Assembly: GCA_035627375.1 (NCBI GenBank)
Contig: DASPLX010000014.1
Coordinates: 1 to 59,570, forward strand
Length of the DNA: 59,570 nucleotides
Source of the DNA: DASPLX01 sp035627375
GTDB taxonomy: Bacteria; Pseudomonadota; Gammaproteobacteria; Burkholderiales; Burkholderiaceae_D
Direction of reading: 5' to 3'
A program made the translations under genes and the position numbers. Of this stretch, positions 52,265-59,570 are shown in pieces (positions within the stretch are counted from its first letter, which is position 1; each line of letters begins with the position of its first letter). The notes beneath the pieces were generated by a model. It did not search any database and was not told the DNA's origin. It worked only from the letters and a program-made list of their open reading frames with translations.

Positions 52265-53662
52265 ATGGCTAATGGCAAAATCGTTCAGTGTATCGGCGCT
52301 GTGGTGGACGTTGAGTTCCCGCGCGACGCGATGCCGAAGGTTTACGATGCCTTGAAAATGGAAGGCTCCGCGCTGACCCTGGAAGTGCAGCAGCAGCTCG
52401 GCGACGGCATCGTCCGTACGATTGCTCTGGGCTCCTCCGAAGGTCTGCGCCGCGGCATGATGGTATCCAACACCGGCGCGCCGATCTCGGTGCCGGTCGG
52501 TCACGCGACGCTGGGCCGCATCATGGACGTGCTGGGCAATCCGATCGACGAGCGCGGCCCGGTCAACGCCGAGACGCACGCCTCGATCCACCGCAAGGCT
52601 CCGGCCTACGACGAGCTGTCGCCGTCGCAAGAACTGCTGGAAACCGGTATCAAAGTTATCGACCTGGTCTGCCCGTTCGCGAAAGGCGGCAAGGTCGGTC
52701 TGTTCGGCGGTGCGGGCGTGGGCAAGACCGTGAACATGATGGAGCTGATCAACAACATCGCGAAGGCGCACTCGGGTCTGTCCGTGTTCGCCGGCGTGGG
52801 CGAGCGTACCCGTGAAGGCAACGACTTCTACCACGAGATGGCCGACTCCAAGGTCGTGGACCTGGAAAACCTGTCGAACTCGAAGGTTGCGATGGTGTAC
52901 GGCCAGATGAACGAACCGCCGGGCAACCGTCTGCGCGTCGCGCTGACCGGTCTCACGATCGCGGAATCCTTCCGTGACGAAGGCCGCGACGTGCTGTTCT
53001 TCGTCGACAACATCTACCGTTACACGCTGGCCGGTACCGAAGTGTCCGCGCTGCTGGGCCGTATGCCTTCCGCGGTGGGTTACCAGCCGACGCTGGCCGA
53101 GGAAATGGGCCGCCTGCAAGAGCGCATCACCTCGACCAAGACCGGTTCGATCACCTCGATCCAGGCCGTGTACGTGCCTGCCGACGACTTGACCGACCCG
53201 TCGCCCGCGACCACCTTCGCGCACTTGGACTCGACCGTCGTTCTCTCGCGTGACATCGCCGCGCTGGGTATCTATCCGGCAGTCGATCCGCTCGACTCGA
53301 CCTCGCGCCAGCTCGACCCGAACGTGGTCGGCGCCGAGCACTACGAGACCGCGCGCGCCGTGCAAGGTACGCTGCAGCGCTACAAGGAATTGCGCGACAT
53401 CATCGCGATTCTGGGCATGGACGAACTGGCGCCTGAAGACAAGCTGGTCGTGGCGCGCGCTCGCAAGATGCAGCGTTTCCTGTCGCAGCCGTTCCACGTC
53501 GCCGAAGTGTTCACCGGTTCCCCGGGCAAGTATGTTCCGCTGAAGGAAACGATCAAGGGCTTCAAGATGATCGCCTCCGGCGAACTCGATCACCTGCCGG
53601 AGCAAGCGTTCTACATGGTCGGCACGATCGAAGAAGCGATCGAAAAAGCCAAGAAGATGTAA
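52265..53662 (+). CDS. atpD: F1Fo ATP synthase subunit beta
   Basis: 465 residues from ATG 52265, with GAAGGA upstream. Catalytic P-loop GGAGVGKTVNMMELI, GERTREGNDFYHEM with the catalytic glutamate, VLFFVDNIYRYTLAGTEVSALLGRMPSAVGYQPTLAEEMG containing the Walker B and DELSEED-linked region (here RDIIAILGMDELAPEDKL). Catalyses ATP synthesis. Confidence 0.98.
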   Translation: MANGKIVQCIGAVVDVEFPRDAMPKVYDALKMEGSALTLEVQQQLGDGIVRTIALGSSEGLRRGMMVSNTGAPISVPVGHATLGRIMDVLGNPIDERGPVNAETHASIHRKAPAYDELSPSQELLETGIKVIDLVCPFAKGGKVGLFGGAGVGKTVNMMELINNIAKAHSGLSVFAGVGERTREGNDFYHEMADSKVVDLENLSNSKVAMVYGQMNEPPGNRLRVALTGLTIAESFRDEGRDVLFFVDNIYRYTLAGTEVSALLGRMPSAVGYQPTLAEEMGRLQERITSTKTGSITSIQAVYVPADDLTDPSPATTFAHLDSTVVLSRDIAALGIYPAVDPLDSTSRQLDPNVVGAEHYETARAVQGTLQRYKELRDIIAILGMDELAPEDKLVVARARKMQRFLSQPFHVAEVFTGSPGKYVPLKETIKGFKMIASGELDHLPEQAFYMVGTIEEAIEKAKKM

Positions 53663-53666
53663 TGGC

Positions 53667-53693
53667 GCCTCCCGCGCTCGCGAGAGAGCGGGA
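53667..53693 (+). terminator. hairpin between atpD and atpC
   Basis: CTCCCGC and GCGGGAG, 7 bp, enclosing about 13 bases, right after the atpD stop. Without a T run; probably an mRNA structure that sets atpC expression. Confidence 0.4.
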
Positions 53694-53725
53694 GAACTTC
53701 ACATCTTCTGACGAAAGGTTCCAAC

Positions 53726-54148
53726 ATGGCACACACTATTCACGTCGACGTGGTTTCCGCCGAAGAGCAGATCTTCGCCGGCGAAGCCGAGTTCGTCGCG
53801 TTGCCGGGTGAGCAGGGCGAGCTGGGCATCTATCCCCAGCACACGCCGCTGATCACGCGCATCCGTCCGGGTGCGGTGCGCATCAAGGTGCCGGGCCAGG
53901 CGGAAGACGAATTCGTCTTCGTCGCCGGCGGCATCCTCGAAGTGCAGCCGAACGCCGTGACGGTCCTGGCCGACACCGCGATCCGCGGGCACGACCTCGA
54001 CGAAGCGAAGGCAATGGAAGCGAAGAAGCAAGCCGAGGAAGCCATGGCCAACAAGGAGTCGAAGATCGACTACGCGAAGGCCCAGGCGGAATTGGCGGCG
54101 GCGATGGCGCAATTGGCGGCGATCCAGAAGCTGCGTCAAAAGCGCTGA
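53726..54148 (+). CDS. atpC: F1Fo ATP synthase subunit epsilon
   Basis: 140 residues. The N-terminal beta sandwich has TIHVDVVSAEEQIFAGEAEFVALPGEQGELGIYPQHTPLITRI, and the C-terminal two helices (AKAMEAKKQAEEAMANKES, LAAAMAQLAAIQKLRQKR) form the inhibitory hairpin. Last gene of the operon, followed by its terminator. Confidence 0.97.
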   Translation: MAHTIHVDVVSAEEQIFAGEAEFVALPGEQGELGIYPQHTPLITRIRPGAVRIKVPGQAEDEFVFVAGGILEVQPNAVTVLADTAIRGHDLDEAKAMEAKKQAEEAMANKESKIDYAKAQAELAAAMAQLAAIQKLRQKR

Positions 54149-54179
54149 GCAAGGCGACCGCGATACAGGCAGTACAATG

Positions 54180-54210
54180 AAAGGCAGCTTCGGCTGCCTT
54201 TCTTGCTTTT
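54180..54210 (+). terminator. rho-independent terminator of the atp operon
   Basis: AAAGGCAGC and GCTGCCTTT flank a UUCG tetraloop (54180-54201), followed by CTTGCTTTT. A textbook intrinsic terminator 31 bases after atpC. Confidence 0.93.
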
Positions 54211-54248
54211 GGTTCGTTTAACGTTGGGAAATGCGCGAGACAAATTCC

Positions 54249-54677
54249 ATGAGCTTCGAATCCGACCCCGTCGCCGCAATACTCCACGACAGCCGCACGA
54301 TCGCCGTCGTCGGTGCCTCGACCGATCCGTCGCGTCCGAGCCATGAAGTCGCGCAATACTTGCAGCGCAACGGCTATCGCATCGTGCCGGTCAATCCGAA
54401 CCATGCCGGCGACCGGATACTCGGCGAGCATTGCTATCCGACGTTGACGGAAGCCGCCGCCGCGCTGACGAAAGAGCATATCAAGATCGATGTCGTCGAT
54501 TGCTTCCGCAGGTCCGAAGCGATCGAACCGGTCGCCGACGAGGCGATCGCGATCGGCGCGCATTGCCTGTGGATGCAACTGGGCGTCGTCAACGAAGCCG
54601 CCGCGGCCAAGGCGCGCGCGGCCGGTCTCGAGGTCGTGATGGATCGCTGCCTCAAGATCGAACACATGAACCTCTGA
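54249..54677 (+). CDS. CoA-binding domain protein (YccU-like)
   Basis: 142 residues from ATG 54249 (an ATG at 54231 would add six). A Rossmann-like CoA-binding domain: DSRTIAVVGASTDPSRPSHEVAQYLQRNGYRIVPVNPNHAGDRILGEHCYPTL, then IDVVDCFRRSEAIEPVADEAI and CLWMQLGVVNEAAAAKARAAGLEVVMDRCLKIEH. This matches the stand-alone succinyl-CoA-synthetase-like CoA-binding proteins such as YccU, whose role is not settled. The SGNH gene follows after 16 bases. Confidence 0.92.
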   Translation: MSFESDPVAAILHDSRTIAVVGASTDPSRPSHEVAQYLQRNGYRIVPVNPNHAGDRILGEHCYPTLTEAAAALTKEHIKIDVVDCFRRSEAIEPVADEAIAIGAHCLWMQLGVVNEAAAAKARAAGLEVVMDRCLKIEHMNL

Positions 54678-54693
54678 TCCGCGGGAGCCGCCC

Positions 54694-55431
54694 ATGCGCC
54701 ACTTGTTGCCCGAACTGGTCGCTTTGCCGCTGTACCCGCTATTGTTGGCGCAAGGCAGGCGCACGCGACGTATCACGCCGCGTTTGCCGGAAGCGGTCGC
54801 GCCTTACGATGGCATCGCCGGCGCGCAGCATGCGGGCGCGCCGTTGTCGCTGCTGACGGTCGGCGAATCGCCGGTCGCCGGCGTCGGCGTCGGCACGCAC
54901 GAGGAAGCGATCACCGGGCAGTTCGCGCTGGCGCTGGCGCGGCATGTCCGGCGTCCGGTCGCCTGGCGCGCCTGCGGCAAGAACGGCGTGACGGTGCGCC
55001 AGGCGATCGAGCAAGTGCTGCCCGAGGTTCCGCCGCAGTCGGTCGATATCGCCCTGGTCGCCTTCGGCGTCAACGACACCACGGCCTTCCATTCGGTGGC
55101 GCGCTGGCGCAACGATTTGCGAGCATTGCTGCGGGCGCTCGACGAGCGCTGCCAGCCGCGCGCGATCCTGTTGTCGGGCGTGCCGCCGGTGGGCGCCTTC
55201 CCGGCGTTGCCTCAACCCTTGCGCTGGGTGATGGGAATGAAGGCCAGGGCGCTCGACCGGGCGGCGCGCGAACTGGCGCGCGACATGCCTCGCACGCATT
55301 ACGTCGCGTTGGCGCTCGATACGTCCGATCGCGACATGATGGCATCCGACGGTTACCATCCCTCGCACAAGGGCTGCGCGGCGTGGGCCGCGCTGCTGGC
55401 CGAACATTATCGGTCGCAGCGGTTCGCTTAA
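54694..55431 (+). CDS. SGNH/GDSL-type hydrolase
   Basis: 245 residues. Block I reads LLTVGESPVAGVGVG (GES in place of GDS, with the nucleophile Ser), block III is VAFGVNDTT (GxND) and block V is DGYHPSHKG (Asp and His of the triad). The N-terminal LPELVALPLYPLLLAQGRRTRR is hydrophobic and may be an anchor. Likely an esterase or lipase acting on acyl chains of lipids or surface polysaccharides. Co-transcription with the CoA-binding protein gene is probable. Confidence 0.88.
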   Translation: MRHLLPELVALPLYPLLLAQGRRTRRITPRLPEAVAPYDGIAGAQHAGAPLSLLTVGESPVAGVGVGTHEEAITGQFALALARHVRRPVAWRACGKNGVTVRQAIEQVLPEVPPQSVDIALVAFGVNDTTAFHSVARWRNDLRALLRALDERCQPRAILLSGVPPVGAFPALPQPLRWVMGMKARALDRAARELARDMPRTHYVALALDTSDRDMMASDGYHPSHKGCAAWAALLAEHYRSQRFA

Positions 55432-55491
55432 ACAAATTCGCCTGCCGCGCATTACAATGCCGGGACTTCACTTCGAGAACCGAGTCCCGCA

Positions 55492-56727
55492 ATGAAATTC
55501 CACATTCCTGCCGCCCGCTTGATCGCAAGCGTGACAGTTGTTTCATCCCTTGTCGCCGCCCCGGTCGCCGCGCAAGAGAATCCGCAACAGCGCGCGATCG
55601 CCGCGGTCAGGAAGGCGCTCGAGCAGCACCCGGGCAACGCCACGCTGTACTACTACCTCGCGGTGTATCAGGCGCGCGCCAAGGACAAGGCCGGCGCGCT
55701 GGAAAGCCTGGGGAGAGTCCTGGAACTCGGCGACGGCTTCCTGCCGCCGCGCGATTCCGGCTTCGAAAACCTGGAGCAGGACGCGGATTTTCTCGCCCTG
55801 CGCGCGGCGCTCGACAAGAAACAGCGGAAGATCGCCGACGCGCCGGTCGTCTTCCGTATCGCCGATACGACCTTCATTCCCGAAGGCATCGCCTATGACG
55901 CCCCCAGCAAGAGCTTTTTCGTCGGCAGTATCTATCAGAAGCGCATCGTGCGCATCGGCGCCGACGGCAGGATGACGCCGTTCTCGCAGGAAGCCGACGG
56001 CTTGCAGCATGTGCTCGGCATCGCGATCGACCAGCCGCGCCGCTTGCTGTACGCGATCAGCACCAGCGCCATGACCGCCGAAGGCCGCAAGCAGGCGTTC
56101 AACGCGGTCGTGCGCTATGACTTGAACACCGGCAAGCGCAACGGCGAATACCGTTTGCCTGAAGCGCGCCAGTTGAACGACGTGACGGTCGCGCCGAACG
56201 GCGATGTCTACGCCAGCGACTCCCGCTCCGGCGCGATCTGGCGCGCCTTTGTCGATAACGAGGCCAAGGCCGCGTTCGTTCCCGCCGGTCTCTTGCGCGG
56301 CACCAACGGCATCGCCGTGTCGGACGACGGCAAGACGCTGTACGCAGGCCATTCCATGGGCGTGGCGCGCATCGATATCGCGACCGGCGGCGTGGACGAC
56401 ATGCCGAGCCCGCCGCAAGCCAATGTCGCCGCCATCGACGGCCTCTACTACCACCGGGGCGAATTGCTCGGCGTGCAGAACGGCACCCATCCCGGCCGCG
56501 TGATCCGCATGCGCCTCGCAAGCAACGGCACGGCGATCGACAGCGTCGAGACGCTGCAGTCCCATCACCATCCGGCGTTCGACGAACCAACCACCGGCGC
56601 CGTCGCCGACGACGGTTTTTACGTGCTCGCCACGACCCAGGTTGCGCGCTTCAACGCCCGGGGCGAACTCGACGACGCGGCCACGCTCAAGCAGCCGGCG
56701 GTCGTGCGCGTGCCCTTGACCAAATAG
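55492..56727 (+). CDS. exported TPR-plus-beta-propeller (SMP-30/gluconolactonase-like) protein, copy 1
   Basis: 411 residues. Signal peptide 1-27 (VSSLVAAPVAAQ). Residues 30-95 hold TPR-like helices (RKALEQHPGNATLYYYLAVYQARAKDKAGALESLGRVLELG). From about 115 a six-bladed propeller of the SMP-30/NHL style starts at FIPEGIAYDAPSKSFFVGS, with LNDVTVAPNGDVYASDSRSGAIW and GTNGIAVSDDGKTLYAGHSMGVARID. Could be a lactonase or a binding scaffold in the periplasm. A clear paralogue follows directly. Confidence 0.8.
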   Translation: MKFHIPAARLIASVTVVSSLVAAPVAAQENPQQRAIAAVRKALEQHPGNATLYYYLAVYQARAKDKAGALESLGRVLELGDGFLPPRDSGFENLEQDADFLALRAALDKKQRKIADAPVVFRIADTTFIPEGIAYDAPSKSFFVGSIYQKRIVRIGADGRMTPFSQEADGLQHVLGIAIDQPRRLLYAISTSAMTAEGRKQAFNAVVRYDLNTGKRNGEYRLPEARQLNDVTVAPNGDVYASDSRSGAIWRAFVDNEAKAAFVPAGLLRGTNGIAVSDDGKTLYAGHSMGVARIDIATGGVDDMPSPPQANVAAIDGLYYHRGELLGVQNGTHPGRVIRMRLASNGTAIDSVETLQSHHHPAFDEPTTGAVADDGFYVLATTQVARFNARGELDDAATLKQPAVVRVPLTK

Positions 56728-56763
56728 GTCCGGCCCATGTCGTCATCGAGAGGAATACCTGCC

Positions 56764-57996
56764 ATGCCCCGTCTTGCCTCCGTCTGCCTCGCCTTGGCCC
56801 TCGGCCTGTTCGGCTTCTCCGCCGCGGCGGAGGAAAAACCGGACCCGAACCGGCAGGTGATCGCGAAACTGCGCAAGGCGCTGGAAAAGAATCCAGACAA
56901 CCCGACTCTGCACTATTATCTCGCCGCGTTCCAGGCCCGCGCGAAGGAGCGCGACGGCGCCATCGCCAGCCTGAAGAAAACCCTCGAACTCGGCGACGGC
57001 TTCATGCCGCTGGCGAACTTCGGTTTCGAGCATCTGCAGGACGATGCCGAATTCAAGCAATTGCTCGCGGCTTTCGAAACCCGGCTGCCGAAGGCGGCCG
57101 ACGCGCCGGTCGTCTTCCGCCTCGACGACAAGCTGTTCTTCCCGGAAGGCATCGCGTACGACGCCCGGACCGAGAGCTTCTATGTCGGCAGCATTCCGCA
57201 GAAGCGCATCGTGCGGATCAACGCGAACGGGAAGATCACGCCGTTCTCGCGCGCTGAAGACGGACTGCAGCACATTCTCGGCATCGCGATCGACCAGCCG
57301 CGCCGCTTGCTGTACGCCGTCAGCACCAGTGCGCTGACGGAAGCCGGCCGCAAGCTGGGCGTCAACGCCGTCGTGCGCTACGACCTGGATAGCGGGAAGC
57401 GCGGCGGCGAGCAGCGTTTCCCGCAGGCGCAGCAACTGAACGATGTGGCGATCGCGCCCAACGGCGACGTATATGCGAGCGATACGCGCGCAGGCGCGAT
57501 CTGGCGCGCCGGAGCCGGGTCGGATGCGGCGACGCCATTCCTCGCACCGGGCATTCTCGACGGCATCAACGGCATCGCGATCGCGGCCGACGGCAAGACT
57601 CTGTACGCGGCGCACGATGCGGGCGTGGCCGCCGTCGACATCGGTACGGGGCAGGTGACGCGGCTGGCGACGCCGGCGCGCGAGACGGTGGCGGCGATCG
57701 ATGGCTTGTACGTATGGAACGGCGACCTGGTCGGCATCCAGAACATCACCAATCGCGGCCGCGTGATCCGCATACGCTTGAACGAGGCAGGCACGGCGAT
57801 TACGCGCATCGATACGCTGCAATCACATCACCAGCCGGCGTTCGAACAGCCGACGACGGCGGCGATCGCGGGCGATGCGCTCTACGTCCTGGCCACCACC
57901 CAGATAGCGCGCCTGAAGCTGAGCCGGCCGGAAGGGCCGGAGCATCCCGAAACGCTCAAATTGCCGGCGGTCGTGCGCGTGCCGCTGGTGAACTAG
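56764..57996 (+). CDS. exported TPR-plus-beta-propeller protein, copy 2
   Basis: 410 residues from ATG 56764, with GAGAGGA about ten bases upstream (ATG 56737 is an alternative). Signal peptide ends GFSAAAEE. Same layout as copy 1: TPR helices (RKALEKNPDNPTLHYYLAAFQARAKERDGAIASLKKTLELGDGF) and a propeller beginning FFPEGIAYDARTESFYVGSIPQKRIVRI. Many blocks are identical to copy 1 (for example GIAIDQPRRLLYA), so it is a tandem duplication. Probably in one operon with copy 1. Confidence 0.8.
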   Translation: MPRLASVCLALALGLFGFSAAAEEKPDPNRQVIAKLRKALEKNPDNPTLHYYLAAFQARAKERDGAIASLKKTLELGDGFMPLANFGFEHLQDDAEFKQLLAAFETRLPKAADAPVVFRLDDKLFFPEGIAYDARTESFYVGSIPQKRIVRINANGKITPFSRAEDGLQHILGIAIDQPRRLLYAVSTSALTEAGRKLGVNAVVRYDLDSGKRGGEQRFPQAQQLNDVAIAPNGDVYASDTRAGAIWRAGAGSDAATPFLAPGILDGINGIAIAADGKTLYAAHDAGVAAVDIGTGQVTRLATPARETVAAIDGLYVWNGDLVGIQNITNRGRVIRIRLNEAGTAITRIDTLQSHHQPAFEQPTTAAIAGDALYVLATTQIARLKLSRPEGPEHPETLKLPAVVRVPLVN

Positions 57997-58013
57997 GGGT
58001 TCGACAACACAAC

Positions 58014-59501
58014 CTAGGCCCAGGCGCGCGAGCGCTCGACGGCGCGCCGCCATGTGGCCAGGCGCTCCTGCCGTTCGCTGTCTGCCATCGCCGGCTCGAA
58101 GCGCCGTTCGACGCGCCATTGCGCGGCGATTTCTTCCTGCGAACTCCAGAAGCCGACCGCGAGTCCGGCCAGGTAGGCGGCGCCCAGCGCCGTGGTCTCG
58201 GTGACCTCGGGCCGCACGACCGGCACGCCGAGCACGTCGGCCTGGAATTGCATCAGCAAGTCGTTGCGCGCGGCGCCGCCGTCGACCCGCAACTCGGAGA
58301 GCGGCAGGCCGGCGTCCTTTTGCATCGCGTCGAGCAGGTCGGCGCTTTGATAGGCGATGCTTTCCAGCGCCGCGCGCGCGATGTGCCCCTTGCCGGTGCC
58401 GCGCGTCATGCCGACGATGGTGCCGCGCGCATAGGCGTCCCAATAGGGGGCGCCGAGGCCGACGAAGGCCGGCACGAACACCACCCCGCCGGCATCCGAC
58501 ACGCTCGCCGCCAGCGCCTCGATGTCGGACGAGCGCCCGATGATGCCGAGGCCGTCGCGCAACCATTGCACGATCGCGCCGGCCATGAAGACGCTGCCCT
58601 CGAGCATGTAGTCGGTCGGACCCGACATGTCCGCGCCGCGCGTCCAACCGATCGTGGTCAACAGGTTGTTGTGCGAGGCGACCGGCTGGTGGCCGGTGTT
58701 CATCAGCATGAAGCAACCGGTGCCGTAGGTGTTCTTCGCCATGCCGGGACGATGGCAGGCCTGGCCGAAGGTCGCGGCCTGCTGGTCGCCAGCGATGCCG
58801 GCGACGGGAACCGGAGCGCCGAACAGCCGGGTGCGTCCCACCACGCCGCCGCTCGGCACGACCTCCGGCAGCAGCGACGCGGGAATGTCGAGCAGACGCA
58901 GCAGTTCCTCGTCCCAACGGCGCCGATGGATATCGAACAGCAGCGTGCGCGAGGCATTGCTGGCGTCGGTCACGTGCGCACCGGTCAGCTTGTAGACGAG
59001 CCAGGAATCGACGGTGCCGAAGGCGAGTTCGCCGTGATCGGCCCGTATCCGCGCGCCCGGCACGTTATCGAGCAGCCATTTCACTTTCGTTCCCGAGAAA
59101 TAGGCGTCGACGACGAGGCCGGTCTTGTCGCGGATGAGTTGGTCGTGGCCTTGTTCGCGCAGCCGGTCGCACAGGCCGGCGGTCCGGCGATCCTGCCAGA
59201 CGATCGCATTCGCGATCGGTTTGCCCGTTTCGCGATCCCACAGCACCGTCGTCTCGCGCTGGTTCGTGATGCCGATCGCGGCGATGGCGTCGGCATCGAT
59301 TTTCTTCTCGCGCAGCACGGCATGGATCACGGCCAGTTGCGTTTGCCAGAGGTCGTTCGCATTGTGTTCGACCCAGCCGGGCTGCGGAAATAGTTGTCTG
59401 AATTCCTGTTGCGCGAGGCCGCAGATGCGACCGGCGCGGTCGAACAGCATCGCGCGCGAACTCGTCGTGCCCTGGTCGATGGCAAGGATGTACTGGCTCA
59501 T
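58014..59501 (-). CDS. glpK: glycerol kinase
   Basis: 495 residues from ATG 59501, with GGAGG seven bases upstream. It phosphorylates glycerol to sn-glycerol-3-phosphate. FGGY kinase motifs: YILAIDQGTTSSRAMLFD (phosphate loop), GITNQRETTVLWDRETGKPIANAIVWQDRRT, GTVDSWLVYKLTG, GIAGDQQAATFGQA and NTYGTGCFMLMNTG, and VDGGAARNDLLMQFQADVLGVPVVRPEVTETTALGAAYLAGLAVGFW (ADP site). No glpD or glpF lies in the window. Converges with the propeller gene; 17 bases between stops. Confidence 0.96.
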   Translation of the reverse strand: MSQYILAIDQGTTSSRAMLFDRAGRICGLAQQEFRQLFPQPGWVEHNANDLWQTQLAVIHAVLREKKIDADAIAAIGITNQRETTVLWDRETGKPIANAIVWQDRRTAGLCDRLREQGHDQLIRDKTGLVVDAYFSGTKVKWLLDNVPGARIRADHGELAFGTVDSWLVYKLTGAHVTDASNASRTLLFDIHRRRWDEELLRLLDIPASLLPEVVPSGGVVGRTRLFGAPVPVAGIAGDQQAATFGQACHRPGMAKNTYGTGCFMLMNTGHQPVASHNNLLTTIGWTRGADMSGPTDYMLEGSVFMAGAIVQWLRDGLGIIGRSSDIEALAASVSDAGGVVFVPAFVGLGAPYWDAYARGTIVGMTRGTGKGHIARAALESIAYQSADLLDAMQKDAGLPLSELRVDGGAARNDLLMQFQADVLGVPVVRPEVTETTALGAAYLAGLAVGFWSSQEEIAAQWRVERRFEPAMADSERQERLATWRRAVERSRAWA

Positions 59502-59521
59502 GTCATGGCCTCCCATAAAGG

Positions 59522-59557
59522 TGTTTGGGTTTCTAGAGGCTGTTATGAACTCAAACA
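59522..59557. promoter_or_regulatory. dyad upstream of glpK
   Basis: TGTTTGGGTT (59522-59531) and AACTCAAACA (59548-59557), 9 of 10 complementary, 21 bases before the glpK start. A possible operator for a GlpR-type repressor or an mRNA leader structure; weak support. Confidence 0.35.
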
Positions 59558-59570
59558 GGGGGCACGTTCG

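Noticed and set aside
57714..59393. Open frame of about 560 codons on the plus strand
   Set aside because: It runs antisense to glpK and overlaps the end of the propeller gene; composition is that of a shadow frame.

Overview
The window is a 59.6 kb piece of GC-rich bacterial chromosome. The unbroken order mnmG-rsmG-parA-parB followed by atpIBEFHAGDC, two parS sites, a PutA with a separate Lrp-type regulator, and the general protein complement point to a betaproteobacterium of the order Burkholderiales, most likely Oxalobacteraceae (inferred from gene order and protein style; no search was run). I see no tRNA, rRNA, CRISPR array, transposase, integrase or plasmid gene.

Layout. 1-4.7 kb: the 3' end of a threonine aldolase gene, then small mostly exported or metabolic genes (NTF2-like, lipidated RidA-like, orphan PhnD-type binding protein, FAD oxidoreductase, GNAT). 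5-12 kb: a VirK/YbjX protein, a secreted prolyl oligopeptidase and a very large hybrid histidine kinase. 12.3-14 kb: two tiny proteins divergent from a LysR regulator. 14-18.5 kb: an Lrp-type regulator divergent from putA (proline catabolism). 18.6-30.8 kb: AsmA, PhzF, an S9 peptidase, macro domain, GST, a large lipoprotein alpha/beta hydrolase with a Pro-Thr linker, GNAT, RDD, folE, a zinc-ribbon mini-protein and MTA/SAH nucleosidase. 31-34 kb: a LysR-mmsA divergent pair between two AT-rich intergenic regions carrying DnaA boxes. 34-40.7 kb: nitronate monooxygenase, GMC oxidoreductase, a lone LivG-type ATPase, phytanoyl-CoA dioxygenase-like protein, iron-dependent alcohol dehydrogenase and a TSUP permease. 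40.7-45.4 kb: two parS sites, then mnmG-rsmG-parA-parB. 45.7-46.8 kb: an acyltransferase gene lying between parB and atpI. 46.9-54.2 kb: the complete F1Fo ATP synthase operon with a near-consensus promoter and a strong terminator. 54.2-59.5 kb: CoA-binding protein, SGNH hydrolase, two tandem paralogous TPR/beta-propeller proteins and glpK.

How it works together. The most coherent block is the chromosome-maintenance and energy region: ParA and ParB act on the two parS sites beside mnmG, so this stretch is probably origin-proximal. The most interesting structure is a pair of inverted elements at 30965-31193 and 33757-33972. Both contain ATATATATGA-N12-GTTAAC-N12-CTGTGGATAA with exactly the same spacing, both have a second, inverted DnaA-type box at nearly the same distance (outer span 169 and 168 bp), and both have GTTCTTTTAT in the AT-rich part. 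Gene direction switches from mainly minus to mainly plus between them. They look like an origin-type or DnaA-regulated structure that is split around the LysR-mmsA pair. No dnaA or dnaN gene is in the window, so calling this oriC is inference.
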